Notes under the pieces: model-generated
Database searches by the model: none
What the model saw: only the letters and a program-made list of their open reading frames with translations
What the model was told of the DNA's origin: nothing
From: Microbacterium sp. T32
GTDB taxonomy: Bacteria; Actinomycetota; Actinomycetes; Actinomycetales; Microbacteriaceae
Assembly: GCF_001619615.1 (NCBI RefSeq)
Contig: NZ_LQQP01000016.1
Span: forward strand, 186,001-250,000
Reading direction: 5' to 3'
DNA length: 64,000 nt
Made by a program: the position numbers and the translations under genes
In this document: piece by piece, positions 8,835 to 16,207 of the stretch
How the letters are laid out: each line of letters opens with the position of its first letter
Position numbering within the stretch: the stretch's first letter is position 1

Positions 8835-8841
8835 GCGAGCC

Positions 8842-8847
8842 ACTCTA
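8842..8847 (-). promoter_or_regulatory. -10 box TAGAGT for the GNAT gene
   Basis: Minus-strand TAGAGT ends seven bases before the GTG at 8834 and overlaps the alternative GTG at 8843. It argues for the shorter start and a leaderless transcript. Confidence 0.45.
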
Positions 8848-8897
8848 CGGGGGCACCGGTTTCGCGCGGGTAACCCCGCGGATCGCGGATCCGCGCG

Positions 8898-9584
8898 TCA
8901 GGAGGGGAGGCTCCAGTCCACGGGTGCGGCTCCCTGCTCCTCGAGCAGCGCGTTCACCCGCGAGAACGGCCGGGAACCGAAGAACCCGCGGCTGGCCGAG
9001 AGCGGCGACGGGTGCGCGGAGGACACGATCGCGGTGTCGCCGAGCAACGGCGTGAGGTTCGCGGCATCCCTCCCCCACAGCACGGCGACGAGCGGCGCGT
9101 CCCGCGCGACCAGGCTGCGGATCGCGTGCTCGGTGACGCGTTCCCAGCCCCACCCGCGGTGGGATGCCGGCGCCCCGGGGGCGACGGTGAGGACCTTGTT
9201 CAGCAGCATCACGCCCTGCCCGGCCCACGCCGACAGGTCGCCGTGCGGCGCGGGAGGAATGCCGAGGTCGTCCGACAGCTCGCGGTAGATGTTCGACAGG
9301 CTGCGGGGCAGCGGCCGCACGTGCGGGTCCACGGCGAAGGACAGACCGATCGGATGCCCCGGTGTCGGATACGGATCCTGCCCGACGATGAGCACGCGAA
9401 CGGCGTCGATCGGGGTCCGGAACGCCCGCAGCACGAGGTCGCCGGCCGGCAGGTACGGCTTCCCCTCGGCGCGCAGTCGCGCCCCGATGTCGGCGATGTC
9501 GCCCGCCACCGGCGAGAGCGGCTCGACCCACGAGGAGTCGATGAGGCCCGCGTCCGCGAGCTCGGCGAGAGACTTCGCCGTCAC
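8898..9584 (-). CDS. ung: Uracil-DNA glycosylase (family 1)
   Basis: 228 residues from a GTG at 9584. Family-1 motifs are all present: the water-activating [10 protein letters not shown] with Asp70, the uracil-binding LLNKVLTV segment, and the DNA-intercalating [13 protein letters not shown] loop. It excises uracil from DNA to start base-excision repair. The GTG overlaps the TGA of the upstream phosphoribosyltransferase gene (GTGA), so the pair is co-expressed. Length is normal for the family. A longer in-frame extension exists but overlaps that upstream gene, so the GTG is preferred. Confidence 0.95.
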   Translation of the reverse strand: MTAKSLAELADAGLIDSSWVEPLSPVAGDIADIGARLRAEGKPYLPAGDLVLRAFRTPIDAVRVLIVGQDPYPTPGHPIGLSFAVDPHVRPLPRSLSNIYRELSDDLGIPPAPHGDLSAWAGQGVMLLNKVLTVAPGAPASHRGWGWERVTEHAIRSLVARDAPLVAVLWGRDAANLTPLLGDTAIVSSAHPSPLSASRGFFGSRPFSRVNALLEEQGAAPVDWSLPS

Positions 9585-10078
9585 GCCGCGTCTTCCTCGT
9601 GCACCGACCCCTGGAACGACCACGGGAAGTCGATCCAGAGCGACGTGTCCTTCCACGCGTAGTCGGGCGTGATGATGGTGGTCGGCTTCGTGTAGATGAC
9701 GGCCGAGCGAGCCTCGGCGCCCTGGGCGTTGAGGAGCTTCACGGCGAGGTCGAGCGTGCGACCGCTGTCGGCGACGTCGTCGACGAGCAGGACGCGGCGT
9801 CCCGCGAGGTAGGACAGGTCGAGGGCGGGCGGCAGCACCTCGGGGGCATCGAGGACCGTGCCGATGCCGGTGTAGAACTCCACGTTGAGGGCGCCGCAGT
9901 TCTTGACGCCGAGACCGTAGGCGATGGCACCGCCGGGCAGCAGTCCGCCGCGCGCGATCGCGACCACCACCTCGGGGTGGAAGCCGTCGGCGACGATCGC
10001 CCGGGAGATGTCGCGCGTCGCCACCCCGAAGTCGTCCCAGGTCAGTCGCTCGCGCTCGTCGGTCGTCGTCTCCGCCAC
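9581..10078 (-). CDS. Purine-type phosphoribosyltransferase
   Basis: 165 residues from a GTG preceded by a good Shine-Dalgarno (GAGAGGGGA) about six bases upstream. The PRPP-binding loop [17 protein letters not shown] lies near residue 90, preceded by [20 protein letters not shown]. The overall pattern is that of the short xanthine/hypoxanthine phosphoribosyltransferase (Gpt/Hpt-like) group, which salvages purine bases; the exact base is not predictable. It shares an operon with ung downstream by GTGA overlap. A leader of about 22 bases follows a TAGGGT box, so this gene is leadered, in contrast to its divergent neighbour. Confidence 0.85.
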   Translation of the reverse strand: MAETTTDERERLTWDDFGVATRDISRAIVADGFHPEVVVAIARGGLLPGGAIAYGLGVKNCGALNVEFYTGIGTVLDAPEVLPPALDLSYLAGRRVLLVDDVADSGRTLDLAVKLLNAQGAEARSAVIYTKPTTIITPDYAWKDTSLWIDFPWSFQGSVHEEDAA

Positions 10079-10106
10079 GCGGATCCCCTCTCTTCGTGTG
10101 CCTTTC

Positions 10107-10112
10107 ACCCTA
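10107..10112 (-). promoter_or_regulatory. -10 box TAGGGT for the phosphoribosyltransferase-ung operon
   Basis: Minus-strand TAGGGT lies 28 bases before the GTG at 10078, leaving room for a short leader with the visible Shine-Dalgarno. It is back to back with the rightward -10 box of the MFS gene. Confidence 0.45.
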
Positions 10113-10132
10113 GGGTGTCCCCCGCGCGGTGC

Positions 10133-10138
10133 TAGCCT
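10133..10138 (+). promoter_or_regulatory. -10 box TAGCCT, probable leaderless promoter of the MFS gene
   Basis: TAGCCT ends six bases before the ATG at 10145, identical in sequence and spacing to the box in front of the M4 protease gene. Confidence 0.55.
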
Positions 10139-10144
10139 CGCGCC

Positions 10145-11626
10145 ATGTCGCGCGTCTCCGGCGCGGTCGGTCGGGTGCGCGGGTCCGCGCTCGGGGTGAC
10201 CGCGGGCCTCATCGGGTGGTTCGTGCTGGTCGAGCTCGCCAGCGGCATCCTGCAGGGGTACTACGTGCCCCTCCTCCCCGACATCGTCGTGCACCTCGGC
10301 ATCCGGGATGCCGACGTCAACTGGTTCGAGGCGGCGCAGTTGCTGCTCTCGGCGCTGGTGCTCCCCGTGCTGGCGAAACTCGGCGACGTGTTCGGGCACA
10401 AGCGCATCCTGCTGATCTCCGCGCTCGCGACGGCGGCGGCGAGCTGGTGGCTGGTGTTCGCCGACACGTTCCCGACGTTCCTCGCCGCGTGGGCGCTGCA
10501 GGGCTTCTACGTCGTGTGGCTGCCGCTGGAGATCGCGCTGATCTTCGACCGCGGCCGGCGGCAGAGCCGCGGCGTGTCCCAGACGCGCCGCGCCGCGGGA
10601 CTCCTCGTCGTGGGTCTCCAGGTCGGCGCGATCGCGGGTGCCCTCGCCGCCGGGCGCCTCTTCGCGGCCACGGGCGGCAACCTGCGGCTGGCGCTGATGA
10701 TCCCGGCGATCGCCGTCACGCTGGTGTCGCTCGTGATCTGGCTCGGCGTGCCCGAGTCGGAGCGGATGCCGGGTACCCGGCGCCTCGACGTCGGCGGGTT
10801 CGTGCTCCTCGCCGCCGCCCTGCTGTGTCTCACGGGCGCGCTGTCGTTCGTGCGGCTTCCCGCCGGTCCCGGTCCCGCGGTGATCGTTCCTCTCCTCGTC
10901 GTCGGAGCGGTGCTGCTCGTCGTGTTCGTCCGGTTCGAGCTGCGACGCGACGACCCGGCCGTCGACATCCGCGTGCTCCGGCGCCCCGAGATGTGGCCGG
11001 TGCAGGCGACGTCGTTCCTCGTCGGCATCAGTCTCCTGGGCGCCCAGGGTCCGCTCGCGACGTACGCCGGCACCGACCGATCGCTCGGCTACGGACTCGG
11101 ATTGGATGCCACCGACCGCTCGAACGTGATCGGCGTGTACCTGGTCTCGCTGATCATCGGCGCGATCGTGTTCGCCGTCACCTCGCGCCGCGCCAGTCCC
11201 CGCGTGGTGCTGATCGGGGCCGCGGCCCTGGTCGGCCTGGGCTACGTGCTCCTCCTCCCCCTCCACACCGAGCTGTGGGAGGTGCTGCTGTGCCTCGCGA
11301 TCGCCGGCCTCGGCTCGGGCGCGCTGGTCGCGGCCATGCCGGCGGCGGCCGCAGCCGCAGCTCCGCGCGGGCAGACGGGCGTGGCATCCGCCCTCACCAA
11401 CACCACCAAGACCATCGGCGGCACCATGTCGTCGGCGGTGTTCGGGGTGGTGCTCGAGGGGGGAGCGGGTGCGGCCGTCGCGGCGACCGCCGCCCCGCTC
11501 GCGGGTTACATCACCGTGTGGACGATCTGCGCGGCGGGCGGGTTCCTGGCCGCCGTCCTGCTGTTCTTCGTCCCCAAGGTCGCGTTCGCCGACGCTCCCG
11601 AGGCCGTGGCCGGCGAGGTGCGCTGA
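10145..11626 (+). CDS. MFS transporter, DHA2-like drug/solute exporter
   Basis: 493 residues with about 14 hydrophobic segments, the size of the 14-helix DHA2 exporters. The loop between helices 2 and 3 has the MFS pattern KLGDVFGHKRIL. A second RRAAGLLVVGLQVGAIAG segment resembles the antiporter motif region of helix 5. It is a cytoplasmic-membrane protein likely driven by proton motive force. Substrate unknown; no regulator gene is adjacent. The start is fixed by the leaderless -10 box. Convergent with the SDR gene, four bases apart. Confidence 0.88.
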   Translation: MSRVSGAVGRVRGSALGVTAGLIGWFVLVELASGILQGYYVPLLPDIVVHLGIRDADVNWFEAAQLLLSALVLPVLAKLGDVFGHKRILLISALATAAASWWLVFADTFPTFLAAWALQGFYVVWLPLEIALIFDRGRRQSRGVSQTRRAAGLLVVGLQVGAIAGALAAGRLFAATGGNLRLALMIPAIAVTLVSLVIWLGVPESERMPGTRRLDVGGFVLLAAALLCLTGALSFVRLPAGPGPAVIVPLLVVGAVLLVVFVRFELRRDDPAVDIRVLRRPEMWPVQATSFLVGISLLGAQGPLATYAGTDRSLGYGLGLDATDRSNVIGVYLVSLIIGAIVFAVTSRRASPRVVLIGAAALVGLGYVLLLPLHTELWEVLLCLAIAGLGSGALVAAMPAAAAAAAPRGQTGVASALTNTTKTIGGTMSSAVFGVVLEGGAGAAVAATAAPLAGYITVWTICAAGGFLAAVLLFFVPKVAFADAPEAVAGEVR

Positions 11627-11629
11627 GCG

Positions 11630-12400
11630 TCAGCGCACCCGCAGCGGCCCGCGCGCGAGAAGGTGCTGCGCGGACTGGGCCACCGGCCGCACGGTCACGA
11701 GGTCGAGGTTGACGTGACCCGGAGCGTCGAGCGCGTAGGCGATGACGTCGGCGACGTCCTCCGCCACGAGCGGCGCCTCGACTCCTTCGTACAGCTTGTC
11801 GGCCCCCTCCTGGTCGCCCCCGAGGCGGTTGAGGGTGAACTCCTCGGTGCGCACCATGCCGGGCGCGATCTCGATCACGCGCAGCGGCTCGCCGTTGAGC
11901 TCCTGCCGCAGGGCCGCCACGAGCATGTGCTCTCCGGCCTTCGCCGCGTTGTAGCCCGCACCACCGGGGTAGGCGGTCTGCGCGGCGGTCGACGTGACGA
12001 ACAGCAGGTCGGCGTGCCCCTCGCTCTCGGCCGCGCGACGCAGGAGCGGGAGGAGGGATGCCACGAGCCGCTGCGACGACAGGACGTTGGCCTCGAACAT
12101 CCAGCGCCACTGCTCGGGATCGCCGTCCTCGACGCGGTCGGTGCCGCGGGCGCCACCGGCGACGTGGACGAGCGCGTCGACGCCGCCCGTCTCCTCCAGC
12201 CACCCGGCGAGGGTCGCGACGGCGTCGCCGTCGGTGAGGTCGGCGACGTGCGCGACGACGCCCGTCTCGGCCTCCAGCGCCGCCAGCCGCTCCGCGCGCC
12301 GGGCCACGCCGACCACGTCCCAGCCGCGCGCCCGCAACTCGCGGGCGGTCGCCTCGCCGATCCCCGAACTGGCCCCGGTCACCACAGCACGTCTCGTCAT
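11630..12400 (-). CDS. Short-chain dehydrogenase/reductase (classical SDR)
   Basis: 256 residues. The NADP-binding TGASSGIGEATA motif lies at residue 9, VADLTDGDA near 60, the VHVAGGARG equivalent of NNAG near 85, the catalytic Ser in VTSTAAQT near 140 and YNAAKAG with the catalytic Tyr and Lys near 153. A cytosolic oxidoreductase of unknown substrate. An in-frame GTG lies three codons upstream of the chosen ATG. The TAGCGT box ends seven bases before the ATG, which supports it. It is not part of an operon: both neighbours face away or towards it. Confidence 0.9.
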   Translation of the reverse strand: MTRRAVVTGASSGIGEATARELRARGWDVVGVARRAERLAALEAETGVVAHVADLTDGDAVATLAGWLEETGGVDALVHVAGGARGTDRVEDGDPEQWRWMFEANVLSSQRLVASLLPLLRRAAESEGHADLLFVTSTAAQTAYPGGAGYNAAKAGEHMLVAALRQELNGEPLRVIEIAPGMVRTEEFTLNRLGGDQEGADKLYEGVEAPLVAEDVADVIAYALDAPGHVNLDLVTVRPVAQSAQHLLARGPLRVR

Positions 12401-12407
12401 GGCATCC

Positions 12408-12413
12408 ACGCTA
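12408..12413 (-). promoter_or_regulatory. -10 box TAGCGT for the SDR gene
   Basis: Minus-strand TAGCGT ends seven bases before the ATG at 12400; the spacer is exactly GGATGCC, the over-represented heptamer of this window. Confidence 0.4.
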
Positions 12414-12467
12414 CCGGCGGCCGATGACACGGGTCGCGCGCTCACGTTACGGCCCGTGTCCCGCCTG

Positions 12468-12496
12468 TTGTCTCGCTGATCCGGGGTGCCTACGCT
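12468..12496 (+). promoter_or_regulatory. Probable housekeeping promoter of metY
   Basis: TTGTCT (12468-12473) and TACGCT (12491-12496) are 17 bases apart, a good -35/-10 pair. The transcript would have a leader of about 45 bases with GAGGAG before the GTG. An 8-base inverted repeat, GACACGGG/CCCGTGTC (12426-12433 and 12453-12460), sits just upstream of the -35 and could be an operator. Confidence 0.5.
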
Positions 12497-12547
12497 CGCT
12501 GGAGGCCGTGACATCCGTCGCGGTCCCCGAAGATTTGAGGAGCAGCC

Positions 12548-13870
12548 GTGTCGGCACCCGAGAACTGGCGTTTCGAGACCAAGCAGATCCACACCGGCGC
12601 ACAGCCCGACCCCGTGACCAAGGCCCGGGCGACGCCGATCTACCAGACCACGTCGTACGTGTTCGACAACGCCGACCACGCCGCGAACCTGTTCGCGCTG
12701 GCGGAGTTCGGCAACATCTACACGCGCATCCAGAACCCCACGCAGGACGTCGTCGAGCAGCGCATCGCCGCGCTGGAGGGGGGCACCGGCGCCCTCCTGG
12801 TCGCGAGCGGCCAGGCGGCGGAGACGTTCGCGGTCCTGAACATCGCGCAGGCGGGCGACCACATCGTCTCGTCGAGCTCGATCTACGGCGGCACGTACAA
12901 CCTGTTCAAGTACACCCTCGCCAAGCTCGGCATCGAGACGACGTTCGTCGAGAACCAGGACGACCCCGAGGCGTGGCGCGCGGCGGTCCGCCCGAACACG
13001 AAGCTCTTCTTCGCCGAGACCATCGGCAACCCGAAGATCAACGTGCTCGACATCCGCACGGTCGCCGACGTCGCGCACGAGAGCGGCGTGCCGCTCATCG
13101 TCGACAACACGATCGCGACGCCGTACCTCATCCGTCCGTTCGAGCACGGTGCCGACATCGTCATCCACTCGGCCACGAAGTTCATCGGCGGACACGGCAC
13201 GACCATCGGCGGCGTCATCGTCGACGGTGGAAAGTTCGCGTGGTCGCAGAACGTCGAGAAGTTCCCCGGCCTCACCGAGCCCGACCCGTCGTACCACGGC
13301 GCGTCGTACACGACGGCCGTGGGCGACGGTCTCGCGTACATCATCAAGGCGCGCGTGCAGCTGCTGCGCGACCTGGGTGCCGCCATCTCGCCGAACAGCG
13401 CGTGGCTGCTCATCCAGGGCCTCGAGACGCTGTCGCTGCGCATCGAGCGCCACGTGCAGAACGCGCAGGAGATCGCCGAGTGGCTCGAGGCGCACGACGA
13501 CGTCGCGAGCGTGAACTACTCGGGCCTGCCCACCTCGCCCTGGTATGCGGCCGCGAACAACTACGCCCCCAAGGGCGTCGGCGCGGTGCTGTCGTTCGAG
13601 CTCAAGGGCGGCGTCGAGGCCGGGCGCGAGTTCGTGAACTCGCTGACGCTGTTCAGCCACCTCGCCAACATCGGCGACGTGCGCTCGCTCGTCATCCACC
13701 CCGCCTCGACGACGCACTCGCAGCTCACCCCCGAGCAGCAGCTCACGTCGGGCGTCACGCCCGGCCTCGTGCGCCTGTCCGTGGGCCTGGAGAACATCGA
13801 CGACCTCAAGGCCGACCTCGACCAGGCCCTCGCCGCCGCGCGGCGCCTGTCCGAGGCCGCCCGCGCCTGA
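12548..13870 (+). CDS. metY: O-acetylhomoserine sulfhydrylase (bifunctional O-acetylhomoserine aminocarboxypropyltransferase)
   Basis: 440 residues from a GTG with GAGGAG about six bases upstream. This Cys/Met metabolism PLP enzyme has the MetY-typical start (WRFETKQIHTGAQPD), the YTRIQNPTQDVVEQR segment, and SATKFIGGHGT with the PLP lysine near residue 211. It makes homocysteine directly from O-acetylhomoserine and sulfide. Its partner metX lies 1 kb downstream on the same strand, separated by an oppositely oriented SDR gene, so the two are not a simple operon. A hairpin terminator follows immediately. Confidence 0.95.
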   Translation: MSAPENWRFETKQIHTGAQPDPVTKARATPIYQTTSYVFDNADHAANLFALAEFGNIYTRIQNPTQDVVEQRIAALEGGTGALLVASGQAAETFAVLNIAQAGDHIVSSSSIYGGTYNLFKYTLAKLGIETTFVENQDDPEAWRAAVRPNTKLFFAETIGNPKINVLDIRTVADVAHESGVPLIVDNTIATPYLIRPFEHGADIVIHSATKFIGGHGTTIGGVIVDGGKFAWSQNVEKFPGLTEPDPSYHGASYTTAVGDGLAYIIKARVQLLRDLGAAISPNSAWLLIQGLETLSLRIERHVQNAQEIAEWLEAHDDVASVNYSGLPTSPWYAAANNYAPKGVGAVLSFELKGGVEAGREFVNSLTLFSHLANIGDVRSLVIHPASTTHSQLTPEQQLTSGVTPGLVRLSVGLENIDDLKADLDQALAAARRLSEAARA

Positions 13871-13883
13871 GCCGCGCTCCCTT

Positions 13884-13919
13884 CGACGCCCCGCCCCGGT
13901 CCGCCGGGTCGGGGCGTCG
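13884..13919 (+). terminator. Hairpin terminator after metY
   Basis: CGACGCCCCG (13884-13893) pairs perfectly with CGGGGCGTCG (13910-13919); the 16-base loop can itself pair (CCGG/CCGG). No T-tract follows, as is common in GC-rich actinobacteria. Confidence 0.6.
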
Positions 13920-13946
13920 TCGCGTCCGCCTCGCGACCACGGGCGT

Positions 13947-14001
13947 GAGGGGTCAATATCTGTCGCTTCCGAGTGCCGGAAGCGACAGATATTGACCCCT
14001 C
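13947..14001. repeat. Perfect 25-bp inverted repeat with 5-base loop
   Basis: Arms at 13947-13971 and 13977-14001 are exact reverse complements around AGTGC. The arms contain an AT-rich core (TCAATATCTG), unusual in this very GC-rich sequence. The element lies between the convergent metY and SDR genes, after the metY hairpin. It could terminate the leftward... or rightward transcript, or be a mobile palindromic element; nothing in the sequence decides. Confidence 0.85.
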
Positions 14002-14039
14002 GCGCGGGCTCGCGCGGGCTCGCGCGGGCACGCGCGACG

Positions 14040-14738
14040 TCAGAGGCGCTGCCGCGGGCGGAGGCTGCCGAGACCGCCGTCGACCCCCAGCACCTGGCCC
14101 GTGATCCACGCGTTGGCGGGGTCGAGGAGGAACTCCACGGCCCGGGCGACGTCGTCGGGCTCGCCGAGCCGGCCGAGCGGGTGCATCGCCTCGGAGACCT
14201 TCCGCGACGTCTCGCTCGCGGTGAGGCCCTCGGTCAGCCGCGTCTGCACGAGGCCGGGGGCGACGGCGTTGATCCGCAGCCCCTGGCTCGCATAGCTCGC
14301 CGCGGCCGAGAGCGTCAGGCCGATCACCCCGGCCTTCGCGGCGGCGATCGCGTCGTGATTCGCGAGGCCCGCGAGCGCCGCGGCCGACGACGTCAGCACC
14401 ACGGAACCGCCGCCGCGCATCCGCTTCCCGGCCGCGCGCACCGCCGCGAACGCCGTCGTCAGCGACGCGGCGACGATGCCGTCGTACTGCTCGCGCGAGG
14501 TCAAGTGGGCCGGCTTGAGCAGCATCGACCCCGCGAAGACCGCGATGCCGTCGAGCTCGCCCGCCTCGGCGACGGTGCGGTCGACGGCGTCGAAGTCGGT
14601 GGCATCCAGGATCACGTCCGGCTCGATCACCGACGAGTCCCGGGCGGTCGTGATCACACGATGGCCCGCGTCGCGCAGGCGTCGGGCCGTTGCCCCGCCG
14701 ATGTCGCTCGAGGCCGCGATGAGGAGGAAGTTCGCCAT
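14040..14738 (-). CDS. Atypical SDR-family protein lacking the catalytic tyrosine
   Basis: 232 residues with an SDR fold: FLLIAASSDIGGATA at the N-terminus in place of the usual TGxxxGIG loop, the ADTAG-region equivalent VFAGS, VVLTSSAAA with the catalytic Ser, and INAVAPGLVQTRLTE after the active site. At the YxxxK position it reads IAAAK, so the tyrosine is replaced by isoleucine while the lysine stays. The end (AWITGQVLGVDGGLGSLR) is canonical. It may bind NAD(P) without normal reductase activity, or use another residue. It sits in reverse orientation between metY and metX. Function unknown. Confidence 0.8.
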   Translation of the reverse strand: MANFLLIAASSDIGGATARRLRDAGHRVITTARDSSVIEPDVILDATDFDAVDRTVAEAGELDGIAVFAGSMLLKPAHLTSREQYDGIVAASLTTAFAAVRAAGKRMRGGGSVVLTSSAAALAGLANHDAIAAAKAGVIGLTLSAAASYASQGLRINAVAPGLVQTRLTEGLTASETSRKVSEAMHPLGRLGEPDDVARAVEFLLDPANAWITGQVLGVDGGLGSLRPRQRL

Positions 14739-14744
14739 GCCTCG

Positions 14745-14750
14745 ATCATG
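14745..14750 (-). promoter_or_regulatory. Degenerate -10 box CATGAT for the atypical SDR gene
   Basis: Minus-strand CATGAT ends six bases before the ATG at 14738. The first base deviates from TANNNT but the spacing matches the leaderless pattern seen elsewhere. Confidence 0.3.
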
Positions 14751-14833
14751 CCGACAGGGCGCGCCGCGAACCGGGGCTGGACAAGCGCGTAACAGTCGCT
14801 TCGCGGGCGATGCGACCCGGGAGAATGGATGCC

Positions 14834-16039
14834 ATGGACTGGCAGATCTCCGAAGACACGGTGCCGTCGGCGCCGATCACGGAGGCCGACGCCCGGTCCC
14901 TCCTCGGCCGGCCGCCGGCGACCGGCGCGTGGCGCGACGGCGACCCGGTCGGTGATCGGCGCTTCGCGGCATTCGGCGAGTTCCGGACCGAGAACGGCGA
15001 GCGCCTGCCCGGCTTCCGCCTGGCCTACGAGACGTGGGGCGAGCTCTCCCCCGCCCGCGACAACGCGGTCCTGGTGCTCCACGCACTGACCGGCGACAGC
15101 CACGTCCGCGGTTCCGCGGGTCCCGGGCACCCCACCGCCGGGTGGTGGAGCGACCTCGTCGGGCCGGGCGCCGCGATCGACACCGATCGCTGGTTCGTGA
15201 TCGCCCCGAACATGCTGGGTGGATGCCAGGGCTCGACCGGACCGGCGAGCATCGCGCCCGACGGCTACGAGTGGGCCGCGCGGTTTCCGTATCTGACGAT
15301 CCGCGACCAGGTGAGCGCCCAGGCGCTGCTGGCGGACGCCCTCGGGATCGATCGCTGGGCCGCGGTCATCGGCGGATCCATGGGCGGCATGCACGCCCTG
15401 GAATGGGCCGTCGGACACCCCGACCGGGTCGAGCGCGCCGCGATCCTCTCCTCCCCGCCGGTCACGACCGCCGACCAGATCGCCCTCAACACGGTGCAGG
15501 CCGACACGATCCGGATGGACCCGCGCTTCGCGGGCGGGGCGTTCTACGACGCCGCCGACGGCGACGGCCCGCACCGCGGGCTCGCCCTCGCCCGCCGCAT
15601 GGCGATGCTGAGCTACCGCAGCCCCACCGAGCTCAACCAGCGGTTCCAGCGGTCGTGGCAGTCGGGTGTGAGTCCGCTCGGGCACGGCGGGCGCTTCGCG
15701 GTGGAGTCGTACCTCGACTTCCACGGCAACAAATTCACCCGCCGCTTCGACGCCAACAGCTACCTCACGCTCGCCGAAGCCATGAACTCCCACGACGTGG
15801 GGCGCGATCGGGACGGCGTCGAGGACGCCCTGCGCCGTGTCACGGCCACAACGCTGGTGCTCGGGGTCGACACCGACCGGCTGTTTCCCGTCGACGGACA
15901 GCATCGCATCGCCCGCGGCATCCGGAACACCCTCGACGGGGATCAGGCGGTCGTCCTCACGAGCGACTTCGGCCACGACGGCTTCCTCATCGAGACCGCC
16001 GCCGTCGACCACCACCTGCGGCGGCTGTTCTCCGCCTGA
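14834..16039 (+). CDS. metX: Homoserine O-acetyltransferase
   Basis: 401 residues from the ATG at 14834, chosen because GGGAGA lies ten bases upstream; in-frame ATGs at 14825 and 14810 are possible. The alpha/beta-hydrolase-fold acyltransferase has AYETWGEL near the N-terminus, LHALTGDSHV, the nucleophile elbow GGSMGGMHALEW with Ser near residue 181, and the catalytic Asp and His in VDTDRLFPV and DFGHDGFLIE. It acetylates homoserine from acetyl-CoA, supplying MetY with O-acetylhomoserine for direct sulfhydrylation. MetX and MetY together indicate a trans-sulfuration-independent route to homocysteine. Confidence 0.95.
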   Translation: MDWQISEDTVPSAPITEADARSLLGRPPATGAWRDGDPVGDRRFAAFGEFRTENGERLPGFRLAYETWGELSPARDNAVLVLHALTGDSHVRGSAGPGHPTAGWWSDLVGPGAAIDTDRWFVIAPNMLGGCQGSTGPASIAPDGYEWAARFPYLTIRDQVSAQALLADALGIDRWAAVIGGSMGGMHALEWAVGHPDRVERAAILSSPPVTTADQIALNTVQADTIRMDPRFAGGAFYDAADGDGPHRGLALARRMAMLSYRSPTELNQRFQRSWQSGVSPLGHGGRFAVESYLDFHGNKFTRRFDANSYLTLAEAMNSHDVGRDRDGVEDALRRVTATTLVLGVDTDRLFPVDGQHRIARGIRNTLDGDQAVVLTSDFGHDGFLIETAAVDHHLRRLFSA

Positions 16040-16112
16040 TCCGGATGCCGATGCCCGAGGCGCCGCACCCGCCGCCGCGTCGCGCGCAGCGGGGTCGACC
16101 ACATCGGTTGAG

Positions 16113-16161
16113 TGTCCAGAACACGCGGACGCGAGCCCGCGGCATCCGCGTGTCCTGGACA
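16113..16161. repeat. 17-bp inverted repeat with one mismatch
   Basis: TGTCCAGAACACGCGGA (16113-16129) pairs with 16145-16161 except for one base; further pairing continues outward discontinuously (GGTT/AACC). It lies between the convergent metX and MFS genes and probably ends both transcripts. No T-tract on either side. Confidence 0.7.
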
Positions 16162-16207
16162 CCGAAACCTCGGCGCCGCGCCCAGAACGCGGCCTGCGAC
16201 CTCGGGG

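Noticed and set aside
12401..12547. Possible SAM or SAH riboswitch before metY
   Set aside because: The leader after the likely promoter is only about 45 bases and shows no multi-helix core; only a short inverted repeat upstream of the -35 is visible.
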